Origin: Fonsecaea monophora
Lineage: Eukaryota > Ascomycota > Eurotiomycetes > Chaetothyriales > Herpotrichiellaceae
Length of the DNA stretch: 64,000 nucleotides
Reading direction: 5' to 3'
Assembly (NCBI RefSeq): GCF_001642475.1
Contig: NW_019173980.1
Span: forward strand, 124,001 to 188,000
Shown: one piece after another, positions 10,239 to 21,834 of the stretch
Layout of the letters: every line of letters begins with the position of its first letter
Position numbering within the stretch: position 1 is the stretch's first letter
The notes under the pieces: generated by a model
What the model was told of the DNA's origin: nothing
The model's input: the letters and a program-made list of their open reading frames with translations, nothing else
The model's database searches: none
Position numbers and translations under genes: made by a program

Positions 10239-13200
10239 GATTACAAGATTGGTGAAATGGCGGATGAATTATCAATTGGAAGTGAGGCAGAGCAGAGGTG
10301 AGATATCGAGATTGCTCGAGGGGTGAAGATTAACGACGGATAAAAAGTGAGTGACAGTCGTGTAGTTGGGAAAAGCTTTGAAAGGAGTGAAATGATCGGA
10401 CGCAATCAAATGTTGCTCGCGAGGCTGGAGGTGGCCAGGAACCAAGGGAGTTTAAAAGTGTCTTTTCTAGACTTGGGAAGCTGGAGCGTGCGTGGTGTGG
10501 TTAGCAGGCCGGTGATAGGTAAGTGAGGTGCTAGGACATACCGAAAGGGAGAAAGGGCACGGCGATTTCGAAATCCTTGTTACTAGGGATCAACACGAAT
10601 GCTCTTCATCTGGCCAAGGATTGGTATGCCAAGTAGATTGACTGCTCGTGCGTAGGTTCAGCAAAGGTCGAATGAACGACTCCGCCGGGGTGTGATTGGG
10701 GCCTTGGACTGGAATGCGGGTTGAGGAGGCCGCCAGAGGAGACGGGATTTTTGCACTGGGAAATCTAAAATGAAGTCAGTCCGCTGATTGAAGGAATGGA
10801 GAAAAGAGCACCGACCTCGGTATCTGAAAAGCACGTTGGCTATTCTAGACTGTGGTGACCTCGTTCTGCTAAGGGAGACGCAAATCTGCTTGAGAATATC
10901 TGGTCAGCGAACACTTCCCAGGCTGCGTTGAAAATGTGGGGGCGTGGCAGAAAAAGGGTCAACAAGGTCATGGGTCCAGCCAGTCGAAGCAGTGATTGCA
11001 TGTGTCGCTCAGGGAGTCCACCGAAGTCCAAGGTATAGATGATCAAGGGCAACACCAGGTCGAATTCCTCTTCCCTGGAGCGTCGTTTGGGCCATCTGTC
11101 TCTCCTTTCATGGCAAGAGGACTGTCGAGCTATAGGGGCTCAATCTCCTTTCTGAGCATCTGGTCAAGGAGGCTCGACGAGGTACTGCATCCCTTCTGAC
11201 AAGATCGTCCAGCACACTTTGAGATTGTTTAGGTCCTCCTCTTGATTTCACCTGCACAGGGCACCGCCAACTCATGTTGAGATCTTCTCCTTTATATCAA
11301 GGTGGGTGAGGGGAGGCGCCGAGAGAGCATACGAGGGACAGGAGGAGACCCGTGAGGAGCCAGGGGAAACGGTGAGTGTATGCTGGAACTGTTGATATGT
11401 CCAATGGCCTGAGTGGAGAGGAGAGAGGCTGTCCCGCCACGGGACCTGGTGTCGTTGGGGTTGTTTTATTTCTAGACCTCTGGAACGGCTGCATCTCACT
11501 CTTGCCCCATTGTCTGAGCCAGCCACTGCAAAGAAAGGTCCTTACCTCTTGGATGAGATGAAGGGTCTTTTGTGTGCCCAGAAGACCCAATGCAGAACGC
11601 TATCCAGAACGTTCTGCGTAAACGAGTGCAGGTTTCAAGAGCAGTGCAGGGTGTGGGTGGTGCAGCTCGAGCAAGGCTCAGGAGGAACAGTGGTCAGAGC
11701 TGGTTGCGTGGGAGGAGAGTCGAGGACATGAGAGATACACAGGCGAGTCGTGATGTATCCGAAGGTCCAACGACGAGAGGAGGAGGGGAAGGAGAGGATA
11801 AAAAGAGGACGAGGTCAAGGCCTCATGGGATTGAGGATTTTGAGAGAAAGGACGGTGGTGGACGAGGAGAAAAAGGAACAGGAGGCCCGTCGAAGTCTTG
11901 AGATGAGGAAGTCAGAGTGGAGTCAATGGAGTGTACGAGATGGTTGGCCCTGACAGCAGCGATTGGGCGTGGGCGCGGCCCCAGACACGACTTGCAGGGG
12001 TCGACAGCAGAACAACCAGGGAATCAGGGACGGCAGCGAGGTGGGCAAAAGTTGAGGGTTGCAGCTTGTGCGGGTTGGCGGATTGCGCGACAGCCAGCCA
12101 GGGAAGCAAAAGCTCCAATTATGCGGGTTCTGGCTCTCCAGAAACGGCGACCAGCCCAGCCGCAAGCCATGGCGTACGGTTCATTACTTCCTACGACGAT
12201 TCCGTAACTATTCATTGAGGGAAAACAGGCTTGACAGGGCACGCAGGGCACCGGGCCAGCCTGTGACCGCTATTGTGGCAGCTGTTTATTTGTTCAGCCC
12301 TCTATCCACGGCCAGTGGTCCCCGAAACTTTGTCCTGGTCTCTGGCAAACATGTTTCCAGGCTAGTATCGCCACTAGCGAGAGGGCCCGGGGAGGGATAG
12401 GCATTACCATGGCTTAACTATGTCACTATACCGAGTACTCTCAATGCCTGGGGTAGCACCCCCGTTAACGCCTCCCTAACCCAAGATATCTAGGCATGCC
12501 CAGGTTGACTCGTAGGTGCCTTTGAACAGGTACTCGGTACTCACGCAATACTCGGTAGACACAACACCACCACTACGACCACCTCCTCCTTTCATCTGAG
12601 GCTCGCGAGACTCCTGTCACTTCACTTCACTTCACTTCAATCCAATACACCTCCTATCATTGACACCAACAAATTTCCTTTTACTTCCTGTTAGAGCTCC
12701 TGATGGGCAGTACAGCTCAGACAAATTGCTACTCGTATGTATCATCAGATCGACAACCGACATTTTGTTGTATTGAGCCGATCACCCGTCAACCCATTGT
12801 TGTTTTGGTCGTTACCCGTGACAAGTACGAAGTACAGGCCCATTACCGAGTACTTACAACCCGAGCTCTTTACGGTGTTTGCCATCCTTTTGCCTTTTTT
12901 TGGTCTCCTATGTATGTAAAACCATACAGCACATCCACTCTGGTCGCGCGGCTGGCGGTTTGAGGAGGGCGCGTCAAGGCGCGTCCATTGGTCCATGTCG
13001 CCGTCAGGTTCTTGTTTTCGAACCTGGCTAATGCAAGCCTGACGGAGCCCACAAAAGTCTTGACCAGCTACTCGGGGTCCAAGCCTGACCGGCAAGCTGC
13101 GAGCGAATTGTCACTACTGCAGTACGAGGGGACTACTCCCAGACAATTTTTTGCTCTGCGAGCCAACACGCGGGAATTGCTGTTGCGCGATCTTCGTGAT

Positions 13201-15679
13201 TGACGTGAGATGATTCTGCATGGCCCTGGATATCCGGAGTTTCTCGTCTTTCGCTAGGAGAAGACTTCCATGATGGTGGCTAGCTCTCGCCGCAAGGACC
13301 AGCCCAGCTCAAACGACCTGAAGCAGATGGTGAGCACAGCTTTGATGCTGCACCACTCTGTGGTTGTTCGTCCTCTGTTGCCTTGCATCACCGATTCCAA
13401 AGTGACCCCAGGATTGTGCTACTTGTGGACGACAGGGATACGAGAAATGGGTAGATGGGTCAATTAGCTTTGAGTTGTCCCCCTGTCGTGCCTAGAGATC
13501 CAGAGATCTACAAGGGTACGAGGGTACTCCGTGCTCCGTTCCCTATCTCGACAAGTTGCTGGACATCAAGCACTGTGAGTGGTCGACATGTATCGGAAGC
13601 TCTTCCAGCCACTCCAAATGGTTCCAAACCTTCCATGTGCAAACCATCCTACCTACAACAGGGATAATCTTAGAGGCGGCACCATCGGGTTGTTCGTTTC
13701 TGGCAAACCCTCATCTCCGTCAAGCGAGTCGATCTGAGGGAAAGCTGCTGCACCCTTTTTGACTCGCACAAGGACCCCTGTCTCGACATTATACCTCTGG
13801 TCCAGATCTGCAAAACAGTGAGTTTCCCTCGCTTTGTTACAGAGTTCTGATGCAGTCTTATTCCAGCGGTTACAGATCCGTGTAACTCAAGACGCATGAG
13901 CCCTCCACCCCCCTCCTTGACCGTTTCCTCTTGGTGATACTTTACCCACTTATTGACATCAGCAGGAGACTAGAAGGAAGGGCCCGTGGGTTTTTAGACC
14001 GAAGCATCTCCTCAGCGGTGTCTACGAGGACGAGGACCACCTAAGTACCACCTGACAACGGTTATGGCTGAGCTCCTGACTCCACGACACGACACGGGGA
14101 CCCATGTACCAAGTATGCACGCGATGTAAGAGATGGAGAAGGGAGAAAAAAAGAAGCAAAAAAGGATCCCAAGCAACAAGGCACAAGGGCACGCGTTTGC
14201 CGGAGATGACGCTGAGACAGCCGAGCCAGTGTTGCAAAGTCCAGATCCATCAGCGGTATTTGCTGGTGGTCAACACTCGGTAGGTTGGTATATGGAGTTC
14301 AATATAATTTCAGATCTGATGAAACTCAGCTCGTCTCTTTCCATCTCCTCGTTTCTCCTGTGACTATCAATATGCTCCCCCGTTCCATCTACTCGGAATA
14401 ACAACATACAGCATTTGTTTTCGATCCCTCGTACAACCAAGATGCCAATTTGGCCCCCTTCCCAAGCAAATCCTCTCTTTGTCGTTCCCCCACAATAATA
14501 AGGCAGACTAATGTACGAACGAGTTAACTCGTAGACGCGCGCGCAGAGTCGTGACACGCGACTATTATTACTTGTTATATTTTTTTTTTCTGAGATTGCC
14601 ACTATGGATTTCCGTCGATATTGTTTGCATATCATGACGCGCTATGGAGCGCCGAGGAGCTTTTAGCCTCCGACGCATCCCATGATTCCTCATCCTCATC
14701 AGTCAGATCAGCTCCGAGATTTTCTTCGGCTCAAGTTGCTGGAGATTCTCGTAGTGTGGTTGGCGACATGGTTGAGATCCTGACTCGTGGCTGTAGCGAG
14801 TAGTGGGTGGCCTCGAATATTGTGAGGGACTGACTGTGACAATGACAGCGACGTCGACATCGACGACAACGACAACAAATATGCAGTGTCATTTCACATT
14901 TGTGTCCCTTGTTCCGCCTTTCCGCTTCTGCTTGTCTTGTCCAGTTCAGCCCAAACTGTTCATTCTACTGACCACTAATAACCAGCCACCAGAAACGCCC
15001 TGACCTGTCAAAGATCGTTGCCCAACCAAACGCTCATCTGCCGAGAAACATTTCTTCGTCATGGCATTGGTGCGCATCTCAACGCCTGGCCTATGACCCC
15101 CGAGACGACCTCAATGCCCCTCGTATATCGATCGCCTAGAACCGCCGTCGGCCGTTGCAGGCAAATGCAGGCAGGCAAGGCAGGCCATGGAGCGATTGGG
15201 CCTTGGACTGGGTCGTCTGCAGCGTCAATGCAGCACCACCAGCTCGCAGCGAGGAGAGAGAAACTCCTCCAAAACTGGTGACGGGACCGGCCACTGGCTT
15301 TCTCATCCGAGCCTTTGATTTGATTTCCAATTGCAATATTGACAAAGCTCGAAAAAGACCACTACAAGAGGCCTGAATGAGACTCGACCAGTCACAAGTC
15401 CCCAATCGTCGCTCGTCGCCGGTCCTATCGCTTGTTCCTCTTGATTTCGTTGGCTGCTTTAACGAGTCTCTCAGCAGGGCTTGGGACAGTCTCCCGCGGA
15501 CCGTGCGGTGTTGAACAAGAAAGGGGAAAAGGTCCAAGAATCACACCAGGGGAACTAGACAGAGGCTGGCGCAAGGCTTCACGAGCTTCACGAGCTTTTA
15601 CGACGCAATCTGAGGCTGGCGAGACCCAATGGAATCCCAATCCCAATAACAAACACCCACTCCGTCCTCGAGCTGAGAT
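10239..15679. other. 5.4-kb gene-free divergent spacer
   Basis: Between the cyclin (minus) and the 7-TM gene (plus) I find no ORF with protein-like composition. ORFs of ~100-120 codons at 11.5-12.4 kb and 14.3-14.6 kb are low-complexity or overlap others on the opposite strand. Visible structure: a TCACT pentamer array at 12617-12639, and four copies of TACTCGGTA or its complement at 12429, 12531, 12549 and 12844. A long 5' leader for the cyclin, long promoters, or an unannotated non-coding transcript would each fit. Confidence 0.5.
12617..12639. repeat. TCACT pentamer microsatellite
   Basis: About 4.6 perfect head-to-tail copies of TCACT in the long spacer, just upstream of pyrimidine-rich DNA. 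Confidence 0.85.
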
Positions 15680-17188
15680 ATGTCGGCATGTCACTTTGTC
15701 CCGCTGGCACAATACGATGTGGGTTTTTATCCGTCCTTGTCTACCACTTCCCAGGCGACGTCTTTCCGGGTGAAGCATCTACTGACCCTGAGTGCTGACC
15801 AGTGGAGTCTACACCCGGCCCTCGAGCCGGTGGCCATCCCATGGAACCCAACCGTATACTGTCTGGTGGCCGGGTTCTGTGCCGTGTCGATCTGGATGAC
15901 GGTCGAGTTGACGTTGCAGGTGTTTTTCACCTTCCGGCGGCACAAGGGTCTCTATTTCTGGTCCCTCCTGGTCTGCACATGGGGCGTGGCGCTGCACGTC
16001 CTGGGCGTCATCCTCAAGCTCTTCAACGAGAGCAACTGGATCATCTCGAGCATCATCTTCAAGATCGGCTGGGTCGGCAACGTCACCGGCTTCTCCCTCG
16101 TGCTGTATTCGCGGCTCAATCTCGTGGTGCACGACCGGCGCATTCGCCGCGCCGTCCTCGCCATGATCGTCACCGACGCCATCATCCTGCACACGCCCAT
16201 CATCATTTTTGACTTTGGCATCTCCTCCCCGCACCCCGGTGTCTGGTACATGCCCATGAAGGTCATGGAGCGGATCCAGGTGGTGTGGTTCAGCGTCCAG
16301 GAGACCATCATCTCGCTCATGTACATCTGGTGCACGCGCGACTTTCTCAAGGACATCTACTCGCGCCAGACCCACCGCGTCATGCAGCTGCTCATCACCG
16401 CCCAGGCCGTAGCCATCGTCTTCGACATTGTCCTCATCACGGTCGACTGCAACGACATGTTCACCCTCAAGGTGGTCATCCACCCGTTCTGCTACGCCGT
16501 CAAGTTGAAGCTCGAGTTCATCGTGCTGAACCAGCTGCTCGCCCTGATCAAGCACGGCATCGCGCCCAGCAGCTTTCCCGCCCCGGATGAAGAGTCCCCC
16601 GACGCCAGTGGGCCGACGCCGCCGAGATCTGGGGCCGTCAAGCATGGTTCCTTTGTGAGCACCGAGATCACGGCCACCGACGCGCGGGATAATGCAGGGG
16701 TGGATGCCTCGCGCAAAGAGTCTGTCCTTCTGCCCTCTGGCGGGCTGGGGAGAGACATGGAATACTACAGGAGGAGGGACGACGGCAACAACAACAACAA
16801 GAGCCAAAATATCGATTCTGGCGTCCCAGGAGGAGATGCCCGTAACAACAAGAACGAGTCGTCGACAAACGTAAAAGGTCAGACCCCGCCTAGTCCAGAC
16901 CCTGACCCGGACGCGATCGAGCCACTTCCGCTCCCAGGTCCAGCTTCAGTGTCAGCTTCTTCTCATCCGCTACCACCACCACCCGCTCCTCCCCCTTCAC
17001 AACCTCCTCTCACGGCTCCTGTACCAAGAATACCCGAGACACGGCCCTTTGAACCACAACCGCCCGCCCGGTCCTTGTCGGACCCGACACCTCTAAGCCC
17101 CACGCAGCAGCAGCAGCAGCGTGAACAAGACTCGGAGGCGATCGTGGCGCAGATTGAGAGGCATTACCTGGGGAACTGGAATGGATGA
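15680..17188 (+). CDS. Seven-transmembrane integral membrane protein
   Basis: Single-exon ORF of 502 residues. After a ~50-residue lead come seven hydrophobic segments between residues ~55 and ~300 (for example YCLVAGFCAVSIW, YFWSLLVCTWGVALHVLG, VGNVTGFSLVLYSRL, VLAMIVTDAIILHTPI). The order resembles a fungal family of uncharacterised 7-TM proteins (HKGLYFWSLLVCTWG is typical), with no obvious catalytic motif, so a receptor-like or structural membrane role is possible but unproven. The remaining ~200 residues are cytoplasmic-looking and low complexity: Asn runs, Pro-rich PPPPAPPPSQPP and a Gln tract from CAG repeats at 17105-17120. The start ATG at 15680 is uncertain: an intron could lie near 15775-15802 (several CTGAC sites, CAG end), which would change only the first ~40 residues. 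Confidence 0.8.
   Translation: MSACHFVPLAQYDVGFYPSLSTTSQATSFRVKHLLTLSADQWSLHPALEPVAIPWNPTVYCLVAGFCAVSIWMTVELTLQVFFTFRRHKGLYFWSLLVCTWGVALHVLGVILKLFNESNWIISSIIFKIGWVGNVTGFSLVLYSRLNLVVHDRRIRRAVLAMIVTDAIILHTPIIIFDFGISSPHPGVWYMPMKVMERIQVVWFSVQETIISLMYIWCTRDFLKDIYSRQTHRVMQLLITAQAVAIVFDIVLITVDCNDMFTLKVVIHPFCYAVKLKLEFIVLNQLLALIKHGIAPSSFPAPDEESPDASGPTPPRSGAVKHGSFVSTEITATDARDNAGVDASRKESVLLPSGGLGRDMEYYRRRDDGNNNNKSQNIDSGVPGGDARNNKNESSTNVKGQTPPSPDPDPDAIEPLPLPGPASVSASSHPLPPPPAPPPSQPPLTAPVPRIPETRPFEPQPPARSLSDPTPLSPTQQQQQREQDSEAIVAQIERHYLGNWNG
17105..17120 (+). repeat. CAG repeat coding for a Gln tract
   Basis: Five uninterrupted CAG units within the 7-TM protein's disordered tail; a likely length-variable site. 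Confidence 0.8.
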
Positions 17189-17870
17189 CCTTCTCTAACA
17201 AGGATCCAGGGTTTTGGGATTTAGCCAAGGAAAGATAATTTGCGGCTCGTATGTACTTTGTAAAGTACGAAGGCCCGCCACAACGGCACCAGGGCTAAAA
17301 GAAAGGGCTTGGGTGTGGTTTTCTTTGGATATATATACATATACATACCTAAGCTAAAGTCCTTTTTCCACCCACCGCATATTACTGACTTTATTTACTT
17401 GCTACAAGAAGGGTATTGGGTCGGTTGACTAGGTACTAGGTATTAAGTACTAGGTGATTTAATATGATACAACATAACATAAACACACGATGCATGGTAT
17501 CTATCACCAATCGAATGAGCTGGCCCGCTGCTTCTTCCATCTTCTCTACCAATGCTACCTACATAGCTACATAGCTACCCATGCAGCCAGCTGTCTGTGC
17601 GGATATTGTAGCCGAAAGGGAAGGGTACGAGGGAGAGAGGGAGGGAGGAAGGAAACTCGGCTGAGCACGGATTCATGTCAAGAGTATTATAGCAATACAG
17701 CTCACAGGAGAGGGTAAATGTCCAACAAAGTTTGTCGGTGTCCTGGATTCACTGAATGTCACGTACGTACAAACTCACTCCCAAGGCAAGGATCGAGGAG
17801 CTCAATAAGGGACCCCTTCATCCGCAAACGCGAGTCAGCCCCTGTGAAGACTAGGTTCTCACATCCTTTC
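17189..17870. other. Spacer between convergent genes
   Basis: 3' regions of the 7-TM gene (plus) and the MFS gene (minus). AT-richer DNA with TATATATACATATACATA near 17330 and repeated TACTAGGTA-like words at 17430-17455. No gene seen. Confidence 0.45.
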
Positions 17871-19982
17871 TCACTTCTTCCCCCCCACCGCCTCCGCGAC
17901 CTCGACCGTCTCTGCGTACCCTACCCTCCCCTTCTCCATCTCCTTGTCACCCACACCCAGATCCCGCTCGTCCAACACATTCATCCGCCCGAAATGCGAG
18001 TCAATCTCCTCGAGCGACTTCTTGGCCGTCTCGGGACACGCGAGCACCACCAGCGCCAGGCACACGAGGTTGAAGGCCATGAAGATGAAGTACGTTCGGG
18101 CGCCGATGTTTTGCACCGCGACGGGCCAGACTTGGCCGACGATGATGGCGCCGATGGATTGGCCGGACGCGGCGATTCCGAGGCCCGAGGCGCGGACGTT
18201 GGCGGGGAAGATCTGAGGGGAGATTTTGTATTAGTTCTGAGGGAGGGCAGGCGCTGGGAGAAAGAGGGAGCTGTAGATAGGGGGTTGAGGGGACAGGGTA
18301 GGATAGGCTAGGATAGGCTAGGATAGGCTAGGATATCATATCATATCCACCCTCTTTGGTTGGTTGTGTAGTCAGATAAATGACAGGGAAAGAGAGAGCA
18401 TGGGCATACCTCGGACGAATAGATCCAGGTTACGGGACCCGAGCCGATCGAGTAGCCCAGAGTGAAGAAGAAGATGAAAAAGATGTTGCAGTAGTTGGCC
18501 GCACTGTTGATCTGGTTCGGATACGCCGTCTGCAATGCGCCGTTGATCTATGCATTCATCACCGCGCTGTCAGCATAGGCATTCTGGACGACATCCGACA
18601 AAAACAGCAAATCAAGATCCCAGAAAAGGAGATATGATCGAGGAATGCCCGGCCAAAACTCACCATCAAACTGAACGCCATAATCGCCGCGCTGGATGAC
18701 AGCGCCCACCGCCTCCCGATACGATCGATCAGCAACAGCCCGACGATTGTACATGCGACCTGAACCGTGCCGTCGATGCCGCTTGCCAGAAGACTCAGCT
18801 CCTTGGACGTCCCGGCCGCACTGAAATTTGACGGCAAGTAGTAGCGGATCCCCGAGGCGCCGCTCATCTGCTGCAGGAAATTCAACGTCCATGCGCGCCA
18901 GAGCCGTGCGAACAGCGGCCGGTCGGTGAAGAGCACCCGCGCGGATTTGACAGAGTGCGTCTTGTGCCAGAGGATGTTGGCGTGGATTTCATCGAGCTCG
19001 GATTGGATCGACACCACGTTCGACGAGTGCCCGCGCAGGGCAGCGAGGGCTTTGGCAGCGTCGTCGACTCGATCTTGCTCCATGAGCCATCGAGGGCTGT
19101 TGGAAGATGTTAGTCAAAGTACTTCGCAGTCCTAGGGGACGGTCGAGTTTCGCGGTGTCATAGGACTCCTTACCTCTCAGGAAAAAAGGGTATCAGAGCG
19201 AGATAGAGCACCGCAGGGACAAACTGCATGATGACACTCAACCGCCACTGAAGATCGACTCCTCTGCCCGTGGTCCAGTGGCTGAAGCCGTAGCCTATCC
19301 AGAACGCGACGCTGATTCCGGCGACGATGCCGATCTGGTTGCACGCGACAAAGGCTCCTCGCGTCCTCGCGGGACTGATCTCGCTGAGATACAACGGCAC
19401 AGCGCAGGCGACCAGACTGGTGCCGAGGCCCGCAATGATGCGTCCGATAATCATCATGGAAAGGTGCACGGCGCCGGCTTGGAGGGCTGCTCCTACGCAG
19501 AGGATTGAGACACCCCAGAAGCCGGTCCAGCGACGGCCGCATTTCTCGTTAACAGGGCCCGCGATGAAGGCGTAGCCAGTCCAAGAGCCTAGGGCCATCA
19601 GGCATATTAGCGGCTTTTCTCCTGGAAGACACACATTGCAAAGGATGGACGACAAGATCATTCGGGAAACAGTACAAGTCACATACCAGCATAGTAAATC
19701 GCCGTAATCAGTCCTGTCTCGCTCGACGACGGGTGGTGCAGTGACGAGATGAAACCGGGGGCGACGTATATGGTTGAAATGATGCCAATGTCATAGCTTG
19801 AGCCATCTACCAGTCAGCCTAGCACGTCCGGCATCTTGACAAGCAAAGCATTGCAAACCAGAAAGGCAAGGCTCAGAAATAGACGCTCACCCCCAAAATA
19901 TGGCTCCGAGGGACATCCACGCCGCGGCCAAGTAGAGTCGCCAGTTCGCCGTGGGCGACGGAGGTGTCGTCGTTGCCTCCAT
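17871..19982 (-). CDS. MFS sugar-type transporter
   Basis: Six exons on the minus strand (19982-19891, 19796-19687, 19588-19174, 19096-18664, 18547-18410, 18212-17871) give 509 residues in perfect phase. Family marks of the sugar porter group are in order: FWGYDIG in the first membrane helix, CGRRWTGFWG between helices 2 and 3, ARTRGAFVACNQ before helix 5, PESPRWL at the central loop, DRIGRRWAL between helices 8 and 9, and PETAKKSLEEID after helix 12 (variant of PETKG). About 12 membrane helices are expected, as in proton-coupled uptake of sugars or related polyols and acids at the plasma membrane. Substrate cannot be read. Intron 5 (18213-18409) holds a decamer repeat. It faces the OXNAD-like gene across a 710-base divergent promoter and lies near an FAD oxidoreductase and two Zn2Cys6 regulators. 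Confidence 0.88.
18297..18335. repeat. GGATAGGCTA decamer array inside an intron
   Basis: Three perfect copies plus partial flanking copies, followed by an ATATCATATCATATCC stretch, all inside MFS intron 5, which is the longest intron of that gene at 197 bases. Confidence 0.85.
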
Positions 19983-20692
19983 GATTCTCGAGAACCTGGC
20001 TGGGAACCGAGGAGATGTTGGTGAGGGAGAATACCCTTTGTAACAATGCTCAGCGACCAGAATGAATGAGGCGTCGGCACACTGTATGTTCAGCGGCTGG
20101 TGAAGCAACCCTCGACAATCACTGAACCCGGTCTGCTCTCAATGCAAAGAAGACAGACGGTGGGGGTTTTATGTAGCGATCAGCAAACATGTCCCCTTTC
20201 CTCCCAGCCTTTCTCGCTTCCTCTCCTCTTCGGCACTTCCTGCTCGTTTACTGGACGACGAGAGGAGAGCAGAAGACGACGCTCGCATCGGAATGGACCA
20301 CGAATGGTGTCTCCCACACGTTAGCAGGCGCCATCCCCGTGTCGAGTCGAGCGGATTGTGGGGAAGCGAGCCCAAGCGCTGTTTTTGTGGAGGAGAATGG
20401 CTCACGCTTCCAAGACGGAGGTGCCTAGCGCTCGAGCTAGAAGGATTGGCGACGAGTCGGAGGCTCCGTCTCTCTCACCTGGACTTGTAGTTGCTCTGCC
20501 ATAACCGTCTGAGATGGTGGAGTGACAGACGCCAGAGGTTGATGAGGCAGCTGATGAATCCAGAGGCATCCATCAGAACAGCAGAAGGCCAAGAGCGAGA
20601 ATGTCGATACAGCCGAGAATGCTCATTTGTTGTTTGACAGATAAGAGTAAGTCAGAGATGAGCGAGAGCAGACGACATTCTCGCCATTCTCA
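19983..20692. promoter_or_regulatory. Divergent promoter region (MFS / OXNAD-like)
   Basis: Head-to-head spacing of 710 bases between the MFS start and the reductase start. Short overlapping ORFs only. A GTAAGT at 20647 could be a donor of an intron in the reductase 5' leader, but no in-phase ATG exon joins to it. Confidence 0.45.
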
Positions 20693-21685
20693 ATGGGTTC
20701 CTTTAGTAACGCCGTCCTGACTCACCACTCGACGCGACCTCTGACTCCGACAATATCGCAACACACTTTCCACCACCTCCCACAGGACCAAGGCCAGTTC
20801 TCATGGCGTCCGTCGCAGTATCTCGAACTCCAGCTCCCCGCAGGCCTGGATTTGATCGGTGGCGAGAGGGCTCTGGACGATGAACGGCGGAGGATCCGAG
20901 TGACGCCATGTAATCCTCCGTGTCGGAAAACGAGATCTGGACGGGACGACGAGCATGAGTATGGAGATGAGCAGGAGGCTGGCGATGAGGCGGTTGTCTT
21001 CATCACCCGTAACGGCAGTGTGACGGGGTTGCTTGGTGTTCCGCGATTTCGCAGTCTGACTATCCAAGTCGTCGGTGTCGGTGGGGGTTTCACCCCTGGA
21101 CATCTCAGTACTTGTACCTTGTCTCCTCCTCCTCCTCCCCCCTCCGGTCTAGTCTGCGTCGCCGGTGGGATAGGAATATGCGCTTTCCTCCCATCCCCCT
21201 TGAGCCCTTGTGACCGCGACGACACGAGAACCAGAATGAGACGGGCCCTCCTGTGGTCTCTGCACGCCGATGACATCGACCTCGTGTCCCATCTCCTGCA
21301 ACAGGGTCTACTCGATCCTTGCCAGTGGACGACAATGCGCATCTTCCTCACAAGCGGGGCCGAAGCGTTCGAACAGAAGTCGGTGGTGTCTCTTGGGCCA
21401 AAGTGCGACGACATCGCGGCACGGGTTCGCAGATCAGGACCATCGGCGGCGACACTGTCCTTCACTTTTGGACGAATGACGATAGACGATCTATCTTCGG
21501 CGGCGGTGGCAGAGGATGGAGGACATGAAAAGGGAGAAACTACGAAAGATGCTCTCTTAGCCAACACGGCGGGTGCTCCAACGATTCTTTTCTGCGGGAG
21601 CAAGTCGTTGGAATGGCAGGTCAAGATGTGGGCGTTGAAGATGACGCCGCCGTGTCGGGTTCATACGACTCAGCTGCAGAAATAG
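20693..21685 (+). CDS. OXNAD1-like flavin/NAD(P) oxidoreductase, divergent
   Basis: Single-exon ORF, 330 residues. The layout follows ferredoxin-reductase-like OXNAD proteins: a beta-barrel lead (FSWRPSQYLELQLP, then IGG), VGVGGGF, the nucleotide-binding VCVAGGIGICAFL, ALLWSLHADD, MRIFLTSGA, GRMTIDDL, and the closing ILFCGSKSLEWQVKMWAL...VHTTQ, where relatives have a C-G-P-P pattern and VHTE. The family transfers electrons between NAD(P)H and a flavin. Oddities: the segment after IGG, where relatives carry the R-x-Y-S/T-type flavin-binding core, reads GERALDDERRR and is unlike them, and the glycine motif ends with CAF, not NP. It may be divergent, a recently decaying copy, or contain an unrecognised intron. 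The start at 20693 is the first in-frame ATG; an upstream exon is not excluded. Confidence 0.65.
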   Translation: MGSFSNAVLTHHSTRPLTPTISQHTFHHLPQDQGQFSWRPSQYLELQLPAGLDLIGGERALDDERRRIRVTPCNPPCRKTRSGRDDEHEYGDEQEAGDEAVVFITRNGSVTGLLGVPRFRSLTIQVVGVGGGFTPGHLSTCTLSPPPPPPSGLVCVAGGIGICAFLPSPLSPCDRDDTRTRMRRALLWSLHADDIDLVSHLLQQGLLDPCQWTTMRIFLTSGAEAFEQKSVVSLGPKCDDIAARVRRSGPSAATLSFTFGRMTIDDLSSAAVAEDGGHEKGETTKDALLANTAGAPTILFCGSKSLEWQVKMWALKMTPPCRVHTTQLQK

Positions 21686-21834
21686 ACAGGAATACAAAAG
21701 ATGGAGAAGCGACTTCACAGAAAGAACTGGCACTGTTGTATTTCCGTATCTCTAGCGACAATACATCCACTCCTATCTCCCCATCACCTTGTGTACAACA
21801 TGGACCAGCCGTATGATCTCCTTCAAGCGCATAT

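Noticed and set aside
15809..16807. 332-codon minus-strand ORF
   Set aside because: Shadow of the GC-rich 7-TM gene; Asp/His/Glu-rich composition with no domain.
17718..18311. 197-codon plus-strand ORF over the MFS 3' end
   Set aside because: Antisense to conserved MFS exons and composed of Arg/Asp runs.
20722..21624. 300-codon minus-strand ORF opposite the OXNAD-like gene
   Set aside because: Arg/Ser/Pro-rich, no motif, while the plus strand shows family motifs.
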